From: Ferdinandcohnia sp036965165
GTDB taxonomy: Bacteria; Bacillota; Bacilli; Bacillales; Bacillaceae_L
Direction of reading: 5' to 3'
Assembly (NCBI RefSeq): GCF_036965165.1
Contig: NZ_JBALOX010000021.1
Span: 15,391 to 79,390, forward strand
Length of the DNA: 64,000 nucleotides
Position 1 is the first letter of the stretch. Every line of letters starts with the position of its first letter. The notes under the pieces were generated by a model. It saw only the letters and a list, made by a program, of their open reading frames with translations. It searched no databases and was not told where the DNA came from. Positions 25,292-34,316 of this stretch are shown piece by piece. The position numbers and the translations under genes are program-made.

Positions 25292-25325
25292 AAAGCCCTC
25301 TTCTTATTGAAGAGGGCTTTTTCTA
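25292..25325 (+). terminator. S-box expression-platform terminator
   Basis: AAAGCCCTCTTC pairs with GAAGAGGGCTTT followed by TTTC. Its left side lies next to the 3' strand of P1. Confidence 0.9.
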
Positions 25326-25401
25326 TTGCTTGGATGATGAAGGTTTGAAGTTGTATAAGTACTATTCCTAGTTTTCCTATAAAAATATTGGAGGTATATA
25401 T

Positions 25402-27201
25402 ATGAGTAATCAATTTGAAAGCTATGATTTAGAAACAATATTATTACACGGGGGACAATCACCAGATCCAACAACCGGGTCACGTGCAGTGCCTATTTAT
25501 CAAACAAGTTCGTATGTTTTCCATAATTCTGAGCATGCAAGGAGTTTATTTGCCCTTGATGAACCTGGGAATATTTATTCAAGAATTGGAAATCCAACTG
25601 TAGATGTATTGGAAAAACGAATTGCCCTTTTAGAGGACGGGGTTGCGGCTGTTGCGACATCATCAGGGATGGCTGCCATTGCCTTAGCGATCATGAACAT
25701 TGCAGAAGCGGGTGATGAAATTGTTGCTGCTACAAATCTATACGGTGGTACATATAATCTGTTCTCAACCACATTACCGAAATACGGAATTAAGGTCCAC
25801 TTTGTAGATTCGAAAGATCCAGAGAATTTTAGAAAAGCAATCACTCCAAATACGAAGGCAGTTTTTGCTGAAATTATCGGAAATCCAAGCTTACAGGTTT
25901 TAGACGTAGAAGCAGTTGCAGCAATTGCACATGAAGCAGAAATTCCACTTATTATTGATAATACATTTGCTTCTCCATATATTTGTAAACCAATTACATG
26001 GGGTGCTGATATTGTCGTACACTCTGCAACGAAATGGATTGGTGGTCATGGAACCACAATTGGTGGTCTTGTTGTAGATGGGGGTCGCTTCAATTGGAAT
26101 AACCCTAAATTCCCGGGATTTACTGAGCCTGACCGAAGCTATAACGGCGTAAGATATGCCTATGATTTTGGAACACTTGCATATAGCCAAAAACTTCGCG
26201 TACAGCTTCTGCGTGATTTTGGTTCATGCTTGAGTCCACAAAATGCATTTTATTTATTGCAAGGACTTGAAACCCTCCATCTACGTGTGGAAAAACATAA
26301 CAAAAACGCTTTAGAACTAGCAAACTATTTAAAAAATCACCCAGCAGTTGAGTGGGTATCCTATCCGGGGCTAGAGGACCATCCATCCTATGAGCTTTCA
26401 CAAAAGTACTTAAACAATGGCTTTGGGTCCATCGTAAATTTCGGAATTAAAGGTGGTCGTGATGCAGGGAAAAACGTCATCGACAATATCGCACTTTGGT
26501 CACATGTAGCGAATGTTGGCGACGCGAAGTCGTTAATTATTCATCCAGCATCGACAACCCATCAGCAGTTAAGTGCGGAAGAACTTCTTCTAACTGGGGT
26601 TACAGAAGACTTGATTCGTCTCTCCGTCGGAATTGAATCCGTTCGCGACCTACAAAATGATCTTGATCGTGCGTTTTATGAAGCAACAGGTCTTTCTTTT
26701 AAAGGTGCAGAAAAGGGAGAAGTTGTAGTGAACGATGAAGGAGTCATTCGTTGGGCGCTACAATCACCAATTGTTCGGGAAGAGATTGATGGAGTTGAGA
26801 CACAAAGACCAAAAACACTAGCGATTGTTGGATTAAGTAGTAATCCGGCTCGACCGAGTAACCGATTGGCAAGAAAAATGCAGCGTTTGGGATATAGAAT
26901 TGTTCCAGTAAACCCTAGAGAAACAGAAGTTTTTGGAGAAAAAGCATATTCAAGTTTGAAGGAAGTACCGTTTCCAATTGATATTGTTCAAGTCTTTAGA
27001 AGTCCCGAGGCTGCAATTGAGGTTGCGAAGGAAGCGGCAGAGGTGAAGCCTAGAATTTTCTGGCTTCAAGAAGGGGTTATTTCACCTGAAGCGGCACAAA
27101 TAGCTGGTGAGGCAGGACTAGAAGTCGTACACAATCGTTGTACGTATAAAGAAGCGCAACGATTAAGAGGCAGCATCGTTACATTCGCTTGCGAGATCTG
27201 A
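25402..27201 (+). CDS. metY: O-acetylhomoserine sulfhydrylase fused to a CoA-binding domain
   Basis: Residues 1-430 are a full PLP-dependent O-acetylhomoserine aminocarboxypropyltransferase (MetY), with the Schiff-base Lys211 in SATKWIGGHG. Residues 469-595 form a separate Rossmann-type CoA-binding domain (CoA_binding_2/YccU type): TLAIVGLSSNPARPSN, VPVNPRE, FWLQEGV and the end NRCTYKEAQRL. MetY alone is about 430 residues, so the extra 170 are a true fusion in one uninterrupted frame. MetY makes homocysteine and acetate from sulfide and O-acetylhomoserine, or methionine from methanethiol. Control is by the SAM-I riboswitch. Ribosome site GGAGGT. The role of the CoA-binding part is unknown. 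Confidence 0.92.
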   Translation: MSNQFESYDLETILLHGGQSPDPTTGSRAVPIYQTSSYVFHNSEHARSLFALDEPGNIYSRIGNPTVDVLEKRIALLEDGVAAVATSSGMAAIALAIMNIAEAGDEIVAATNLYGGTYNLFSTTLPKYGIKVHFVDSKDPENFRKAITPNTKAVFAEIIGNPSLQVLDVEAVAAIAHEAEIPLIIDNTFASPYICKPITWGADIVVHSATKWIGGHGTTIGGLVVDGGRFNWNNPKFPGFTEPDRSYNGVRYAYDFGTLAYSQKLRVQLLRDFGSCLSPQNAFYLLQGLETLHLRVEKHNKNALELANYLKNHPAVEWVSYPGLEDHPSYELSQKYLNNGFGSIVNFGIKGGRDAGKNVIDNIALWSHVANVGDAKSLIIHPASTTHQQLSAEELLLTGVTEDLIRLSVGIESVRDLQNDLDRAFYEATGLSFKGAEKGEVVVNDEGVIRWALQSPIVREEIDGVETQRPKTLAIVGLSSNPARPSNRLARKMQRLGYRIVPVNPRETEVFGEKAYSSLKEVPFPIDIVQVFRSPEAAIEVAKEAAEVKPRIFWLQEGVISPEAAQIAGEAGLEVVHNRCTYKEAQRLRGSIVTFACEI

Positions 27202-27229
27202 GTCGAGTTGAGAAAGGGAGAGATGAGAA

Positions 27230-28225
27230 ATGAAGAAAATAAGTACTATTTTTATAGCTGTATTGTTGTTAGTCGGATTAGTAGGTTGCTCAAGTAGCAC
27301 AGGGAAAGCAAGCCAGGGAAATGATAAGCCAAAGAAAATTGTCCTTGATTATGCCTTCTACTCTCCAACAAGCCTTGTGCTGAAAGAGTTTGGCTGGGCT
27401 GAGGAAGCTTTCGAAGAAGAAGGAATTAAGGTTGAATTTGTTCTAAGCCAAGGAAGTAATAAGGCACTAGAATTCTTGAACAGTGGAAGTGCGGATTTCA
27501 GTTCATCTGCAGGAGCAGCAGCCTTAATGGCAAAAGCAAAGGGAGCGCCGATTGAGTCGGTTTATATTTACTCGAAACCTGAATGGACAGCACTTGTTAC
27601 AAATAAAGATTCAAAGATTCAAAGTGTAAGTGATTTAAAAGGGAAAAAGGTAGCGGCAACGATTGGAACAGATCCATATATCTTCCTGTTACGTGCGTTG
27701 AATGAGGAAGGATTAAGTTCATCAGATGTTGAGATTGTCAATTTGCAGCACGGTGATGGTGCATCAGCATTGTCTTCTGGTCAGGTAGATGCATGGTCAG
27801 GGCTTGACCCACATATGGCAAGAGTAGAACTTGAAACAGATGCAAATCTTTTCTACCGAAATGCTGATTTTAATACGTATGGGGTTTTAAATGTCCGTTC
27901 TGAATTTGCTGAAAAATATCCCGAGTATGTTGAGAAGGTTATTGAAGTATATGAAAAAGCCCGTAAATGGACATTAGAAAATCCAGATGAGGCAACAGAA
28001 ATTTTAGCAAAATCGGCTAATATCGATATCGAAGTTGCGAAAAAGCAATTTAATGAACGAAATGATTTCTCAAACCCTGTACCGGGTGATACTCAAATTG
28101 AATCGATAACAGAAGCTGGTAAGGTATTACAGGCTGAAGCAATCATTGGCAAGGAAGTCGACCTTGAAAAAATTGTTCAAGAGTTAATTAATCCTACATT
28201 TGCTGAAAAAGTAATCAAACAATAG
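27230..28225 (+). CDS. ABC substrate-binding lipoprotein, sulfonate/nitrate/taurine family
   Basis: The 331-residue protein has a lipoprotein signal with lipobox LVGC (Cys20), then an NMT1/SsuA-type binding fold (FYSPTSLVLKEFGWAEEAFEEEGI, SDLKGKKVAATIGTDPYIFLLRAL, in pieces). It should be anchored outside the membrane and deliver an organosulfur compound such as a sulfonate to the permease. It follows metY by 28 bp in the SAM-riboswitch operon, which supports a sulfur substrate. Confidence 0.9.
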   Translation: MKKISTIFIAVLLLVGLVGCSSSTGKASQGNDKPKKIVLDYAFYSPTSLVLKEFGWAEEAFEEEGIKVEFVLSQGSNKALEFLNSGSADFSSSAGAAALMAKAKGAPIESVYIYSKPEWTALVTNKDSKIQSVSDLKGKKVAATIGTDPYIFLLRALNEEGLSSSDVEIVNLQHGDGASALSSGQVDAWSGLDPHMARVELETDANLFYRNADFNTYGVLNVRSEFAEKYPEYVEKVIEVYEKARKWTLENPDEATEILAKSANIDIEVAKKQFNERNDFSNPVPGDTQIESITEAGKVLQAEAIIGKEVDLEKIVQELINPTFAEKVIKQ

Positions 28226-28252
28226 AGGGAAGTGCCGTGTTGGCACTTCCTC
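28225..28252 (+). other. hairpin behind the binding-protein gene
   Basis: GAGGGAAGTGCC pairs with GGCACTTCCTC right after the stop codon, with no T-run. Such hairpins often protect the highly expressed binding-protein mRNA. Confidence 0.65.
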
Positions 28253-28270
28253 GTAATAGGAGGAGGTAAA

Positions 28271-29110
28271 ATGAGTACAAAAGGCGAAGCGTTGTCAAGA
28301 CAAATAAAGGTGAAATCATCGAAAGCCTCGTTTGTTTTATCAGGAAATGTAAAGGTAGTCCTACTTGGAAGTATCATACCTGCTGTTTTACTCGTAGTTT
28401 GGCAGTATTTAAGCTATATCGGTGTGCTTGAGGCGCATCTAATGCCAGCGCCGACAGTTATCCTAGCAAAAATAATCGAATTTGCAGGAGATGGAAGCCT
28501 TTGGGGGCATGTTGGAATCACGTTATATCGAATCTTTTTTGGATTTTTGATCGGAGTAGTAGCGGCTGTGATTTTTGGTTCCTTGGTCGGTTATTTTAAA
28601 ATTGCGGAAGCATTATTGGATCCAATGCTTCAGGCTTTCCGTTCGATTCCCTCCCTTGCCTGGGTGCCACTTTTTATCCTGTGGATGGGAATTGCAGAGC
28701 CATCAAAAATTACGTTAATCGCTGTCGGTGTGTTTTTTCCAGTTTATTTAAATATTGTGTCTGGTATTCAAGGTGTTGACCGAAAGCTGATAGAAGTAGG
28801 AAAAGTCTATAATTTTACAACGTTCCAGCTTATTAAAAGGGTTATTTTACCGGCTTCCCTTCCTTCATTTTTAGTCGGGATACGCAGTGGATTAGGCTTA
28901 GGATGGATGTTTGTTGTTGCGGCGGAATTAATGGGGGCAAGTCAGGGAATTGGCTACTTGTTAGTCGTTGGTCAAAATTCATACTCTCCAGAGACTGTGA
29001 TTGCAAGCATTGTCTTATTTGCAATCCTTGGAAAAATAACGGACTCCTTTTTAAAGAAATTGGAAGAAAAAACACTTCACTGGCAGGACAGCTTTGGGAA
29101 GAAAGCCTAA
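28271..29110 (+). CDS. ABC permease, sulfonate/nitrate/taurine family
   Basis: The 279-residue protein has about six membrane helices and the BPD_transp_1 EAA loop (EVGKVYNFTTFQLIKRVILPASLPSFLVGIR, in part). It pairs with the lipoprotein before and the ATPase after it. ATG 28271 follows AGGAGGAGG at three to five bases; the frame runs back through the hairpin to 28232. Confidence 0.92.
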   Translation: MSTKGEALSRQIKVKSSKASFVLSGNVKVVLLGSIIPAVLLVVWQYLSYIGVLEAHLMPAPTVILAKIIEFAGDGSLWGHVGITLYRIFFGFLIGVVAAVIFGSLVGYFKIAEALLDPMLQAFRSIPSLAWVPLFILWMGIAEPSKITLIAVGVFFPVYLNIVSGIQGVDRKLIEVGKVYNFTTFQLIKRVILPASLPSFLVGIRSGLGLGWMFVVAAELMGASQGIGYLLVVGQNSYSPETVIASIVLFAILGKITDSFLKKLEEKTLHWQDSFGKKA

Positions 29111-29117
29111 AATGCGT

Positions 29118-29259
29118 GTTCAAAAGGAGGATGAAAAGGACCAAGAAGTTCGAGGCAGCGAAGTTTTGAGTAGCGGAACGTAGGCTGTTAATACGTGAGC
29201 AACGGAAAAACGAGCCAACGAAGAAATTCGATGTGTCATTTTCACCGGACTTTTTGAAC
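29118..29259 (+). repeat. 142-bp element with inverted ends inside the sulfur operon
   Basis: It begins GTTCAAAAGGAGGATG and ends GACTTTTTGAAC, so the ends are inverted repeats (GTTCAAAA). The inside (GGACCAAGAAGTTCGAGGCA, GCAACGGAAAAACGAGCC) resembles a repeat I know from other Bacillus genomes. It has no open frame of note. The right end TTTTTGAACATCCT recurs at about 54883-54896. It separates the permease and ATPase genes, which are usually adjacent. Confidence 0.65.
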
Positions 29260-29283
29260 ATCCTCTTGAAAGGATGAAATACA

Positions 29284-30015
29284 ATGCTAGCAGTTTCAAA
29301 TGTTTCGAGAACCTTTTCCAATGGGACAGCAGGGTTTAAAAATATAAGCTTTGAAACAGAAAATGCCGAAATTATTGGTGTATTAGGCACAAGTGGTTGT
29401 GGAAAAAGCACCTTATTGCGGGTCTTATCCGGACTAGACCCGGATTTTTCAGGGGAAGTCAAAATCAGCGGGGACGTGATCAAGTCTGTTCATGAAAAGG
29501 TCGGGGTCATTTTTCAAGAATCTCGCCTTATGCCATGGCTTACGGTGATTGAGAACATTTCCTTTGGTCTGTCAAATGACAAGGAGAAAAGGGAAAAGGC
29601 AGAGGAATATGTGAAGCTTGTTGGGCTTCAGGGTTTCGAGAATCATTATCCTAAGGATATTTCGGGCGGGATGGCACAGAGGGTGTCCATCGCAAGAGCT
29701 CTCATTACAGCACCGGAAGTTTTATTGCTTGATGAACCGTTTAGCGCACTAGACGCATTTACGAAAATGCAGCTTCAAGACCTCCTTCTAACCATTTGGA
29801 AAACGTATCAATCAACGATGATTCTAGTCACTCACGACATTGATGAGGCCCTCTATTTATGTGACCGAATTGTTATTTTAAAGGGTCAGCCAGGTGAAAT
29901 CTATCAAACTATTACTATTGATGATACGAAGCCAAGATCCCGTGGAGATGTAAGGTTGGCCCAACTAAAAGCAGAAATATTAGAACTTTTAAATGTAGAA
30001 GATAAGGGGAGATAA
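29284..30015 (+). CDS. ABC ATPase, SsuB/TauB type
   Basis: The 243-residue ATPase has Walker A GTSGCGKST (near residue 37), Q-loop FQESRLMPW, signature SGGMAQRVSIARAL, Walker B VLLLDEPFSALD and the switch His in VTHDIDEAL. It powers the importer formed with the two genes upstream. ATG 29284 follows AAAGGATG. The 142-bp repeat lies directly upstream, yet orientation and order still fit one operon. Confidence 0.93.
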   Translation: MLAVSNVSRTFSNGTAGFKNISFETENAEIIGVLGTSGCGKSTLLRVLSGLDPDFSGEVKISGDVIKSVHEKVGVIFQESRLMPWLTVIENISFGLSNDKEKREKAEEYVKLVGLQGFENHYPKDISGGMAQRVSIARALITAPEVLLLDEPFSALDAFTKMQLQDLLLTIWKTYQSTMILVTHDIDEALYLCDRIVILKGQPGEIYQTITIDDTKPRSRGDVRLAQLKAEILELLNVEDKGR

Positions 30016-30018
30016 CGA

Positions 30019-31731
30019 TTGTCAGACTTACACTTAGAACCAATACAACCTATTGATGGGGCGTATAATCTCCCAAACTATAAAGAGGTTTATCAACAAT
30101 TTTCCTGGAACGATGTTGAAAAAGAATTCAGCTGGCATCAAACAGGGAAAGTAAACATGGCCTATGAATGCATTGATCGTCATGTTGTAGAAGGGTATGG
30201 AGATAAAATCGCACTCCATTATGTAAATGGGGATGAAGAACAGGTTTTCACATTTAAAGAGATACAGGAAAAAACTGACCATTTAGCAGCCGTTTTGAAA
30301 AAATATGGGGTAAAAAAAGGGGACATTGTGTTTATTTTTTTACCAAAAGGACCTGAGTGCTATCTTGCGATGATTGCAGCCATAAAGCTTGGCGCTGTTG
30401 CTGGTCCACTATTTGAGGCGTTTATGGAGGAAGCCGTAAAGGATCGAATTTCCGATTGTGAGGGACGATTCCTCATATCAGATTCGGAACTAGTTAAAAG
30501 AGTTCCAAGACATGAACTGCCATCATTAGAGACAGTCTTCATTACCGAAGAGCCTGATAAGTGTAGGGAAAATGAAATTTCACTTATAAAGGCTTTAGAA
30601 GAAGTTGAACCTGAGGAAAATAGTATTGAATGGCTGGATTTGGATGATCGCCTTAATATCCATTATACGAGTGGCTCCACTGGCAAACCAAAAGGAATTG
30701 TGCATGCCCATCGCGCGATGATTCATCAGTACCAGACAGGGAAATGGGTCTTAGATATAAAAGGGGATGATGTGTATTGGTGCACAGCTCATCCAGGCTG
30801 GGTAACGGGAACTGTCTATGGCATTTTTGCCCCTTGGTTAAATCGGGCAACCATTGTTGTCAATGGTGGAAGATTTAATGCTGATTCCTGGTATTCAACG
30901 ATTGAAAAAACAGGGGTGACGGTTTGGTATAGTGCCCCGACAGCGTTCCGTATGCTGAAGGCAGAAGGGAATGAAGTGCTGGAAAAATACGACCTTAGCT
31001 CTCTAAGACATATTTTAAGTGTCGGAGAACCATTAAATCCCGAGGTCATAGTCTGGGGAACCGAGACATTAGGGAAAAGAATCCACGATACGTGGTGGAT
31101 GACAGAAACAGGAGCGCAATTAATCGTCAATCTACCATCAGAGGTTATTAAACCAGGCTCCATGGGGAGACCTTTTCCTGGAATCGAAGTAGCTGTTCTT
31201 GACGATAACGGAGTTCCGCTTCCAAATGGACAGATTGGGCATCTTGGAATCAAGGCTTCTTGGCCAGCAATCATGCGAGAAGTATGGAAAAATAAGGAGA
31301 AGTATCAATCGTATTTTATAAATGGCTGGTATATATCAGGTGATTTAGCGGTTCTCGATGACGATGGTTATGTGTTTTTCCAAGGTCGTAGCGATGATAT
31401 GATTAATTCATCCGGTGAACGAATTGGTCCTTTTGAGGTCGAAAGCAAGCTAATTGAACACGAAGCAGTTGCAGAGGCTGGTGTTATCGGTAAGCCAGAC
31501 CCTGTCAGAGGGGAAATTGTAAAGGCATTTATCGTTTTAAAAAAGGGATATAACTCATCTCCGGATTTACTAGAGGAAATTCGCGTATTTGTGAAACAAA
31601 AGCTTGCTGCCCATGCAGCACCTAGGGAAATCGAAGTATTGGATGAACTTCCAAAAACTAAGATTAGCGGAAAAATATTACGAAGAGAACTAAAGGCACG
31701 GGAACTTCAAAAAGTTCATCAGTATAGATAA
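30019..31731 (+). CDS. AcsA-like AMP-forming acyl-CoA (acetyl-CoA) synthetase
   Basis: The 570-residue protein is close to B. subtilis AcsA along its length, with the AMP-binding core YTSGSTGKPKGI, WWMTETGAQ, the GWYISGD region, GRSDDMINSSGERI and the acylated Lys in KTKISGKIL. It starts at TTG 30019, three bases after the ATPase stop, behind AAGGGGA. In this operon it could recycle the acetate released by MetY to acetyl-CoA, or activate an imported sulfur acid. Both are inference; the family call is firm. Confidence 0.9.
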   Translation: MSDLHLEPIQPIDGAYNLPNYKEVYQQFSWNDVEKEFSWHQTGKVNMAYECIDRHVVEGYGDKIALHYVNGDEEQVFTFKEIQEKTDHLAAVLKKYGVKKGDIVFIFLPKGPECYLAMIAAIKLGAVAGPLFEAFMEEAVKDRISDCEGRFLISDSELVKRVPRHELPSLETVFITEEPDKCRENEISLIKALEEVEPEENSIEWLDLDDRLNIHYTSGSTGKPKGIVHAHRAMIHQYQTGKWVLDIKGDDVYWCTAHPGWVTGTVYGIFAPWLNRATIVVNGGRFNADSWYSTIEKTGVTVWYSAPTAFRMLKAEGNEVLEKYDLSSLRHILSVGEPLNPEVIVWGTETLGKRIHDTWWMTETGAQLIVNLPSEVIKPGSMGRPFPGIEVAVLDDNGVPLPNGQIGHLGIKASWPAIMREVWKNKEKYQSYFINGWYISGDLAVLDDDGYVFFQGRSDDMINSSGERIGPFEVESKLIEHEAVAEAGVIGKPDPVRGEIVKAFIVLKKGYNSSPDLLEEIRVFVKQKLAAHAAPREIEVLDELPKTKISGKILRRELKARELQKVHQYR

Positions 31732-31761
31732 GAGAGAAGACATAATCTTAATTCACCATAT

Positions 31762-31790
31762 AAGCAGGGGGGTATCCCCTTGCTTTTTTG
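31762..31790 (+). terminator. terminator of the SAM-riboswitch operon
   Basis: AAGCAGGGG pairs with CCCCTTGCTT (one bulge), followed by TTTT. Confidence 0.8.
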
Positions 31791-31842
31791 TGTTCTTAGG
31801 ACATATAAATGTTATAATTTATGAAAAAGGGCGGTGGGTAGA

Positions 31843-32598
31843 ATGTGTTTAATTTTGTTCGCCTATCATGCACATCCGGTCTATAAATTAATTGTTGCGG
31901 CAAACCGCGATGAGTTTCTTAAGCGAAGGACGGCACCGATTCACTTCTGGGAGGATGAGCCTAATCTTTTGGCGGGAAGAGACCTTGAAAAAATGGGAAC
32001 ATGGATGGGGGTCACCAAAGACGGACGTTTTGCGGCCATAACGAACTATCGAGACCCAGATGAGATATCGGAGGGCAAGCAATCTCGTGGAAAACTTGTA
32101 TCAGATGCTCTCACTTTTAATGGTAAGATTGCCGATTATATGAAGCAGTTAGAGCTTACAAACTCCCAGTACCCTGGATACAATCTCTTAGTGGGGGACT
32201 TAGATAATCTCTATTATTATTCAAATGTAGGAAAAAACCCCGAAAAGGTGAAGCCGGGCATCCATGGGCTCAGCAACCATTTGCTCGATACAAACTGGCC
32301 GAAGGTCGAAAAAGGAAAAGAGGGGCTAGCCCAAATCATAAAGGGTGAAAATTTAGTAGAGAACCTAATGGAACTCCTTCAGAACACAGACCAGCCAAAT
32401 GACAATCTTTTACCTAAAACGGGAGTGTCTCTCGAATGGGAACGGATTCTTTCTTCATTATTTATTCAAACAAATGGGTATGGGACGAGAAGCTCGACTG
32501 TATTATTAATGTCGGATACAGAGGTTCAGTATGTGGAGCAAACTTTTTCTAACTCAAAAACAAGCAATCAAAAATACCACTTTCAAATAGGGAAATAA
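31843..32598 (+). CDS. NRDE-family (TANGO2-like) protein
   Basis: The 251-residue protein opens with MCLILFAY and carries the family NRDE motif (AANRDEFLKR near residue 20), GTWMG and ITNYRDP. The conserved Cys2 is typical of the family, which has an Ntn-like look; animal TANGO2 is linked to lipid and haem handling, but bacterial roles are unknown. ATG 31843 gives the conserved start; an in-frame GTG lies three codons before it. It stands alone. Confidence 0.85.
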   Translation: MCLILFAYHAHPVYKLIVAANRDEFLKRRTAPIHFWEDEPNLLAGRDLEKMGTWMGVTKDGRFAAITNYRDPDEISEGKQSRGKLVSDALTFNGKIADYMKQLELTNSQYPGYNLLVGDLDNLYYYSNVGKNPEKVKPGIHGLSNHLLDTNWPKVEKGKEGLAQIIKGENLVENLMELLQNTDQPNDNLLPKTGVSLEWERILSSLFIQTNGYGTRSSTVLLMSDTEVQYVEQTFSNSKTSNQKYHFQIGK

Positions 32599-32628
32599 AA
32601 AAAGTTTTGGATAGCCAAAACTTTTTTT
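32597..32628. terminator. bidirectional terminator, NRDE and murE
   Basis: AAAAAAAGTTTTGG pairs with CCAAAACTTTTTTT between converging genes. Confidence 0.85.
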
Positions 32629-32636
32629 ATTTTGTA

Positions 32637-34181
32637 TTATTTTTTAAGGATAGATTGTGCTTTTTCTTCATTCGTTAGGTCTTCTGAAACTAATGCTTGT
32701 TCTTTCCATTTCATATACTCTTGTAAAAACTCACGAGCCACTTCTCTATCATCAAAATGGTTTGTGACATCTCCGATAATTTGATAGGTTTCATGGCCTT
32801 TACCTGCAATAATCACACAGTCATCTTTTGTTTTTAAACTAGCCCCGCGAAATATTGCTTCCTCAATTGCTTGTTTTCTATCGACTAGTTTCGTATAGTC
32901 TTTTCCAAGTGTTCCTTCTATTCCTTTTTCCATATCGTTTAAAATTTCATGTGGGTCTTCGTTCCGAGGATTATCACTTGTTAAAATGACATAATCACTA
33001 TACTTTTCTGCAATATTTGCCATAATTGGACGTTTTCCTGCATCTCTGTTTCCTCCACAACCAACTACACAAGTAATTTTCCCTTTTGACAGCTGGCGTG
33101 CTGTTTTTAATACATTTTCTAAACTATCTGGAGTATGTGCATAATCAACAATAACAGCGAAATCTTGCCCAGCATCCACGGTTTCAAATCGACCTGATAC
33201 CCCATTAATTTGTTCAATTGTTTTTACAATTGCATGTAATTCAATGTTTTCAATTAAACAAGCAGAAATGGCAGCAAGTAAATTATACACATTAAATTTT
33301 CCGATGAGTTTGGTGGTTACATCCGCTTTTCCCTTGAATGTATGTAACGTAAAATGTGTGCCTCTTGGCGTCAATTTAATATCGGTTGCATATACATCTG
33401 CTTCTTTATCAATTCCATACCTAATGACTTGTGCAGGTGTAATGGAAGAATATTTTTCGCATAGAGGATCATCATGATTGAGAACTGCGAAATTTTCGTT
33501 TGTTAAACCAGAAAATAATAATCCTTTCGCATGAGCATATTCCTCCATACTATGATGATAATCAAGATGGTCCTGTGTCAAATTGGTAAAAATAGCCGTT
33601 TTAAATTTTGTCCCCCATACACGACCAAGTGATAACGCATGGGAAGAGACTTCCATAACAACATGAGACATATCCTTGTTTTTCATGTGATCAAAAAGTT
33701 CTTGCAACTCCAATGTATCAGGAGTTGTATTTTTCGATTCGATAACCACATCACTATACTGAATATTAATCGTACCGATTAAGCCGCTTGGTTTTTGATT
33801 TTCGTTTAAAATTTGTTGAATAATGTTTGATGTAGTCGTTTTCCCATTTGTACCAGTAATGCCGATTACCTGAAGTGTGGAGGTTGGTGATTGGTAAAAC
33901 GTATCAGCAACAATCGCCATTGAACGTCTTGTATCAGGGACTTGAATAGTAGTGATATGTTCAGGAACGTCTACTTCTTTTTCCACTAGGAAAGCGACAG
34001 CACCCTTGTCGATTGCTTGTTCAATAAAATCATGACCGTCAACAGTATAACCTTTTAAGCAAATAAAAAGATGACCGGCTTTAACCTTTCTTGAATCATA
34101 CTGTACACCAGTAATCTCAATATCTTGTTCGTTCTTTATCGTTTTAATTAACAGCCTATCCGTTAATTCTTTTAATTTCAC
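32637..34181 (-). CDS. murE: MurE: UDP-MurNAc-tripeptide synthetase, meso-DAP type
   Basis: The 514-residue ligase has the Mur N-terminal domain, the ATP loop GITGTNGKTTT near residue 112, central VIVDYAHTPDSL and the C-terminal SDNPRNEDP motif; DNPR selects meso-diaminopimelate. It adds that residue to UDP-MurNAc-Ala-Glu in the cytosol. In Bacillus murE normally sits in the dcw cluster; here it follows asnB instead, so it may be a second copy. GTG 34181 lies eight bases after AAGGGG; the GTG at 34190 overlaps that site. Confidence 0.92.
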   Translation of the reverse strand: MKLKELTDRLLIKTIKNEQDIEITGVQYDSRKVKAGHLFICLKGYTVDGHDFIEQAIDKGAVAFLVEKEVDVPEHITTIQVPDTRRSMAIVADTFYQSPTSTLQVIGITGTNGKTTTSNIIQQILNENQKPSGLIGTINIQYSDVVIESKNTTPDTLELQELFDHMKNKDMSHVVMEVSSHALSLGRVWGTKFKTAIFTNLTQDHLDYHHSMEEYAHAKGLLFSGLTNENFAVLNHDDPLCEKYSSITPAQVIRYGIDKEADVYATDIKLTPRGTHFTLHTFKGKADVTTKLIGKFNVYNLLAAISACLIENIELHAIVKTIEQINGVSGRFETVDAGQDFAVIVDYAHTPDSLENVLKTARQLSKGKITCVVGCGGNRDAGKRPIMANIAEKYSDYVILTSDNPRNEDPHEILNDMEKGIEGTLGKDYTKLVDRKQAIEEAIFRGASLKTKDDCVIIAGKGHETYQIIGDVTNHFDDREVAREFLQEYMKWKEQALVSEDLTNEEKAQSILKK

Positions 34182-34237
34182 AAAGTTCACCCCTTAAAGG
34201 TTGTTTGTCTATTTTATCTTAGCCATAATAAACATAA

Positions 34238-34315
34238 CTAACCACTACACCTCTCGTAATTCCAGTTGTAATGGTTAGTTTTGAATGATAGGCTACACCT
34301 GTTTTTTGAACAGGT
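34238..34315 (-). other. two hairpins between asnB and murE
   Basis: CTAACCACTACA (34238-34249) pairs with TGTAATGGTTAG (34267-34278), and ACCTGTT pairs with AACAGGT at 34297-34315. Neither has a T-run on the minus strand, so read-through from asnB to murE is likely. Confidence 0.55.
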
Positions 34316-34316
34316 T

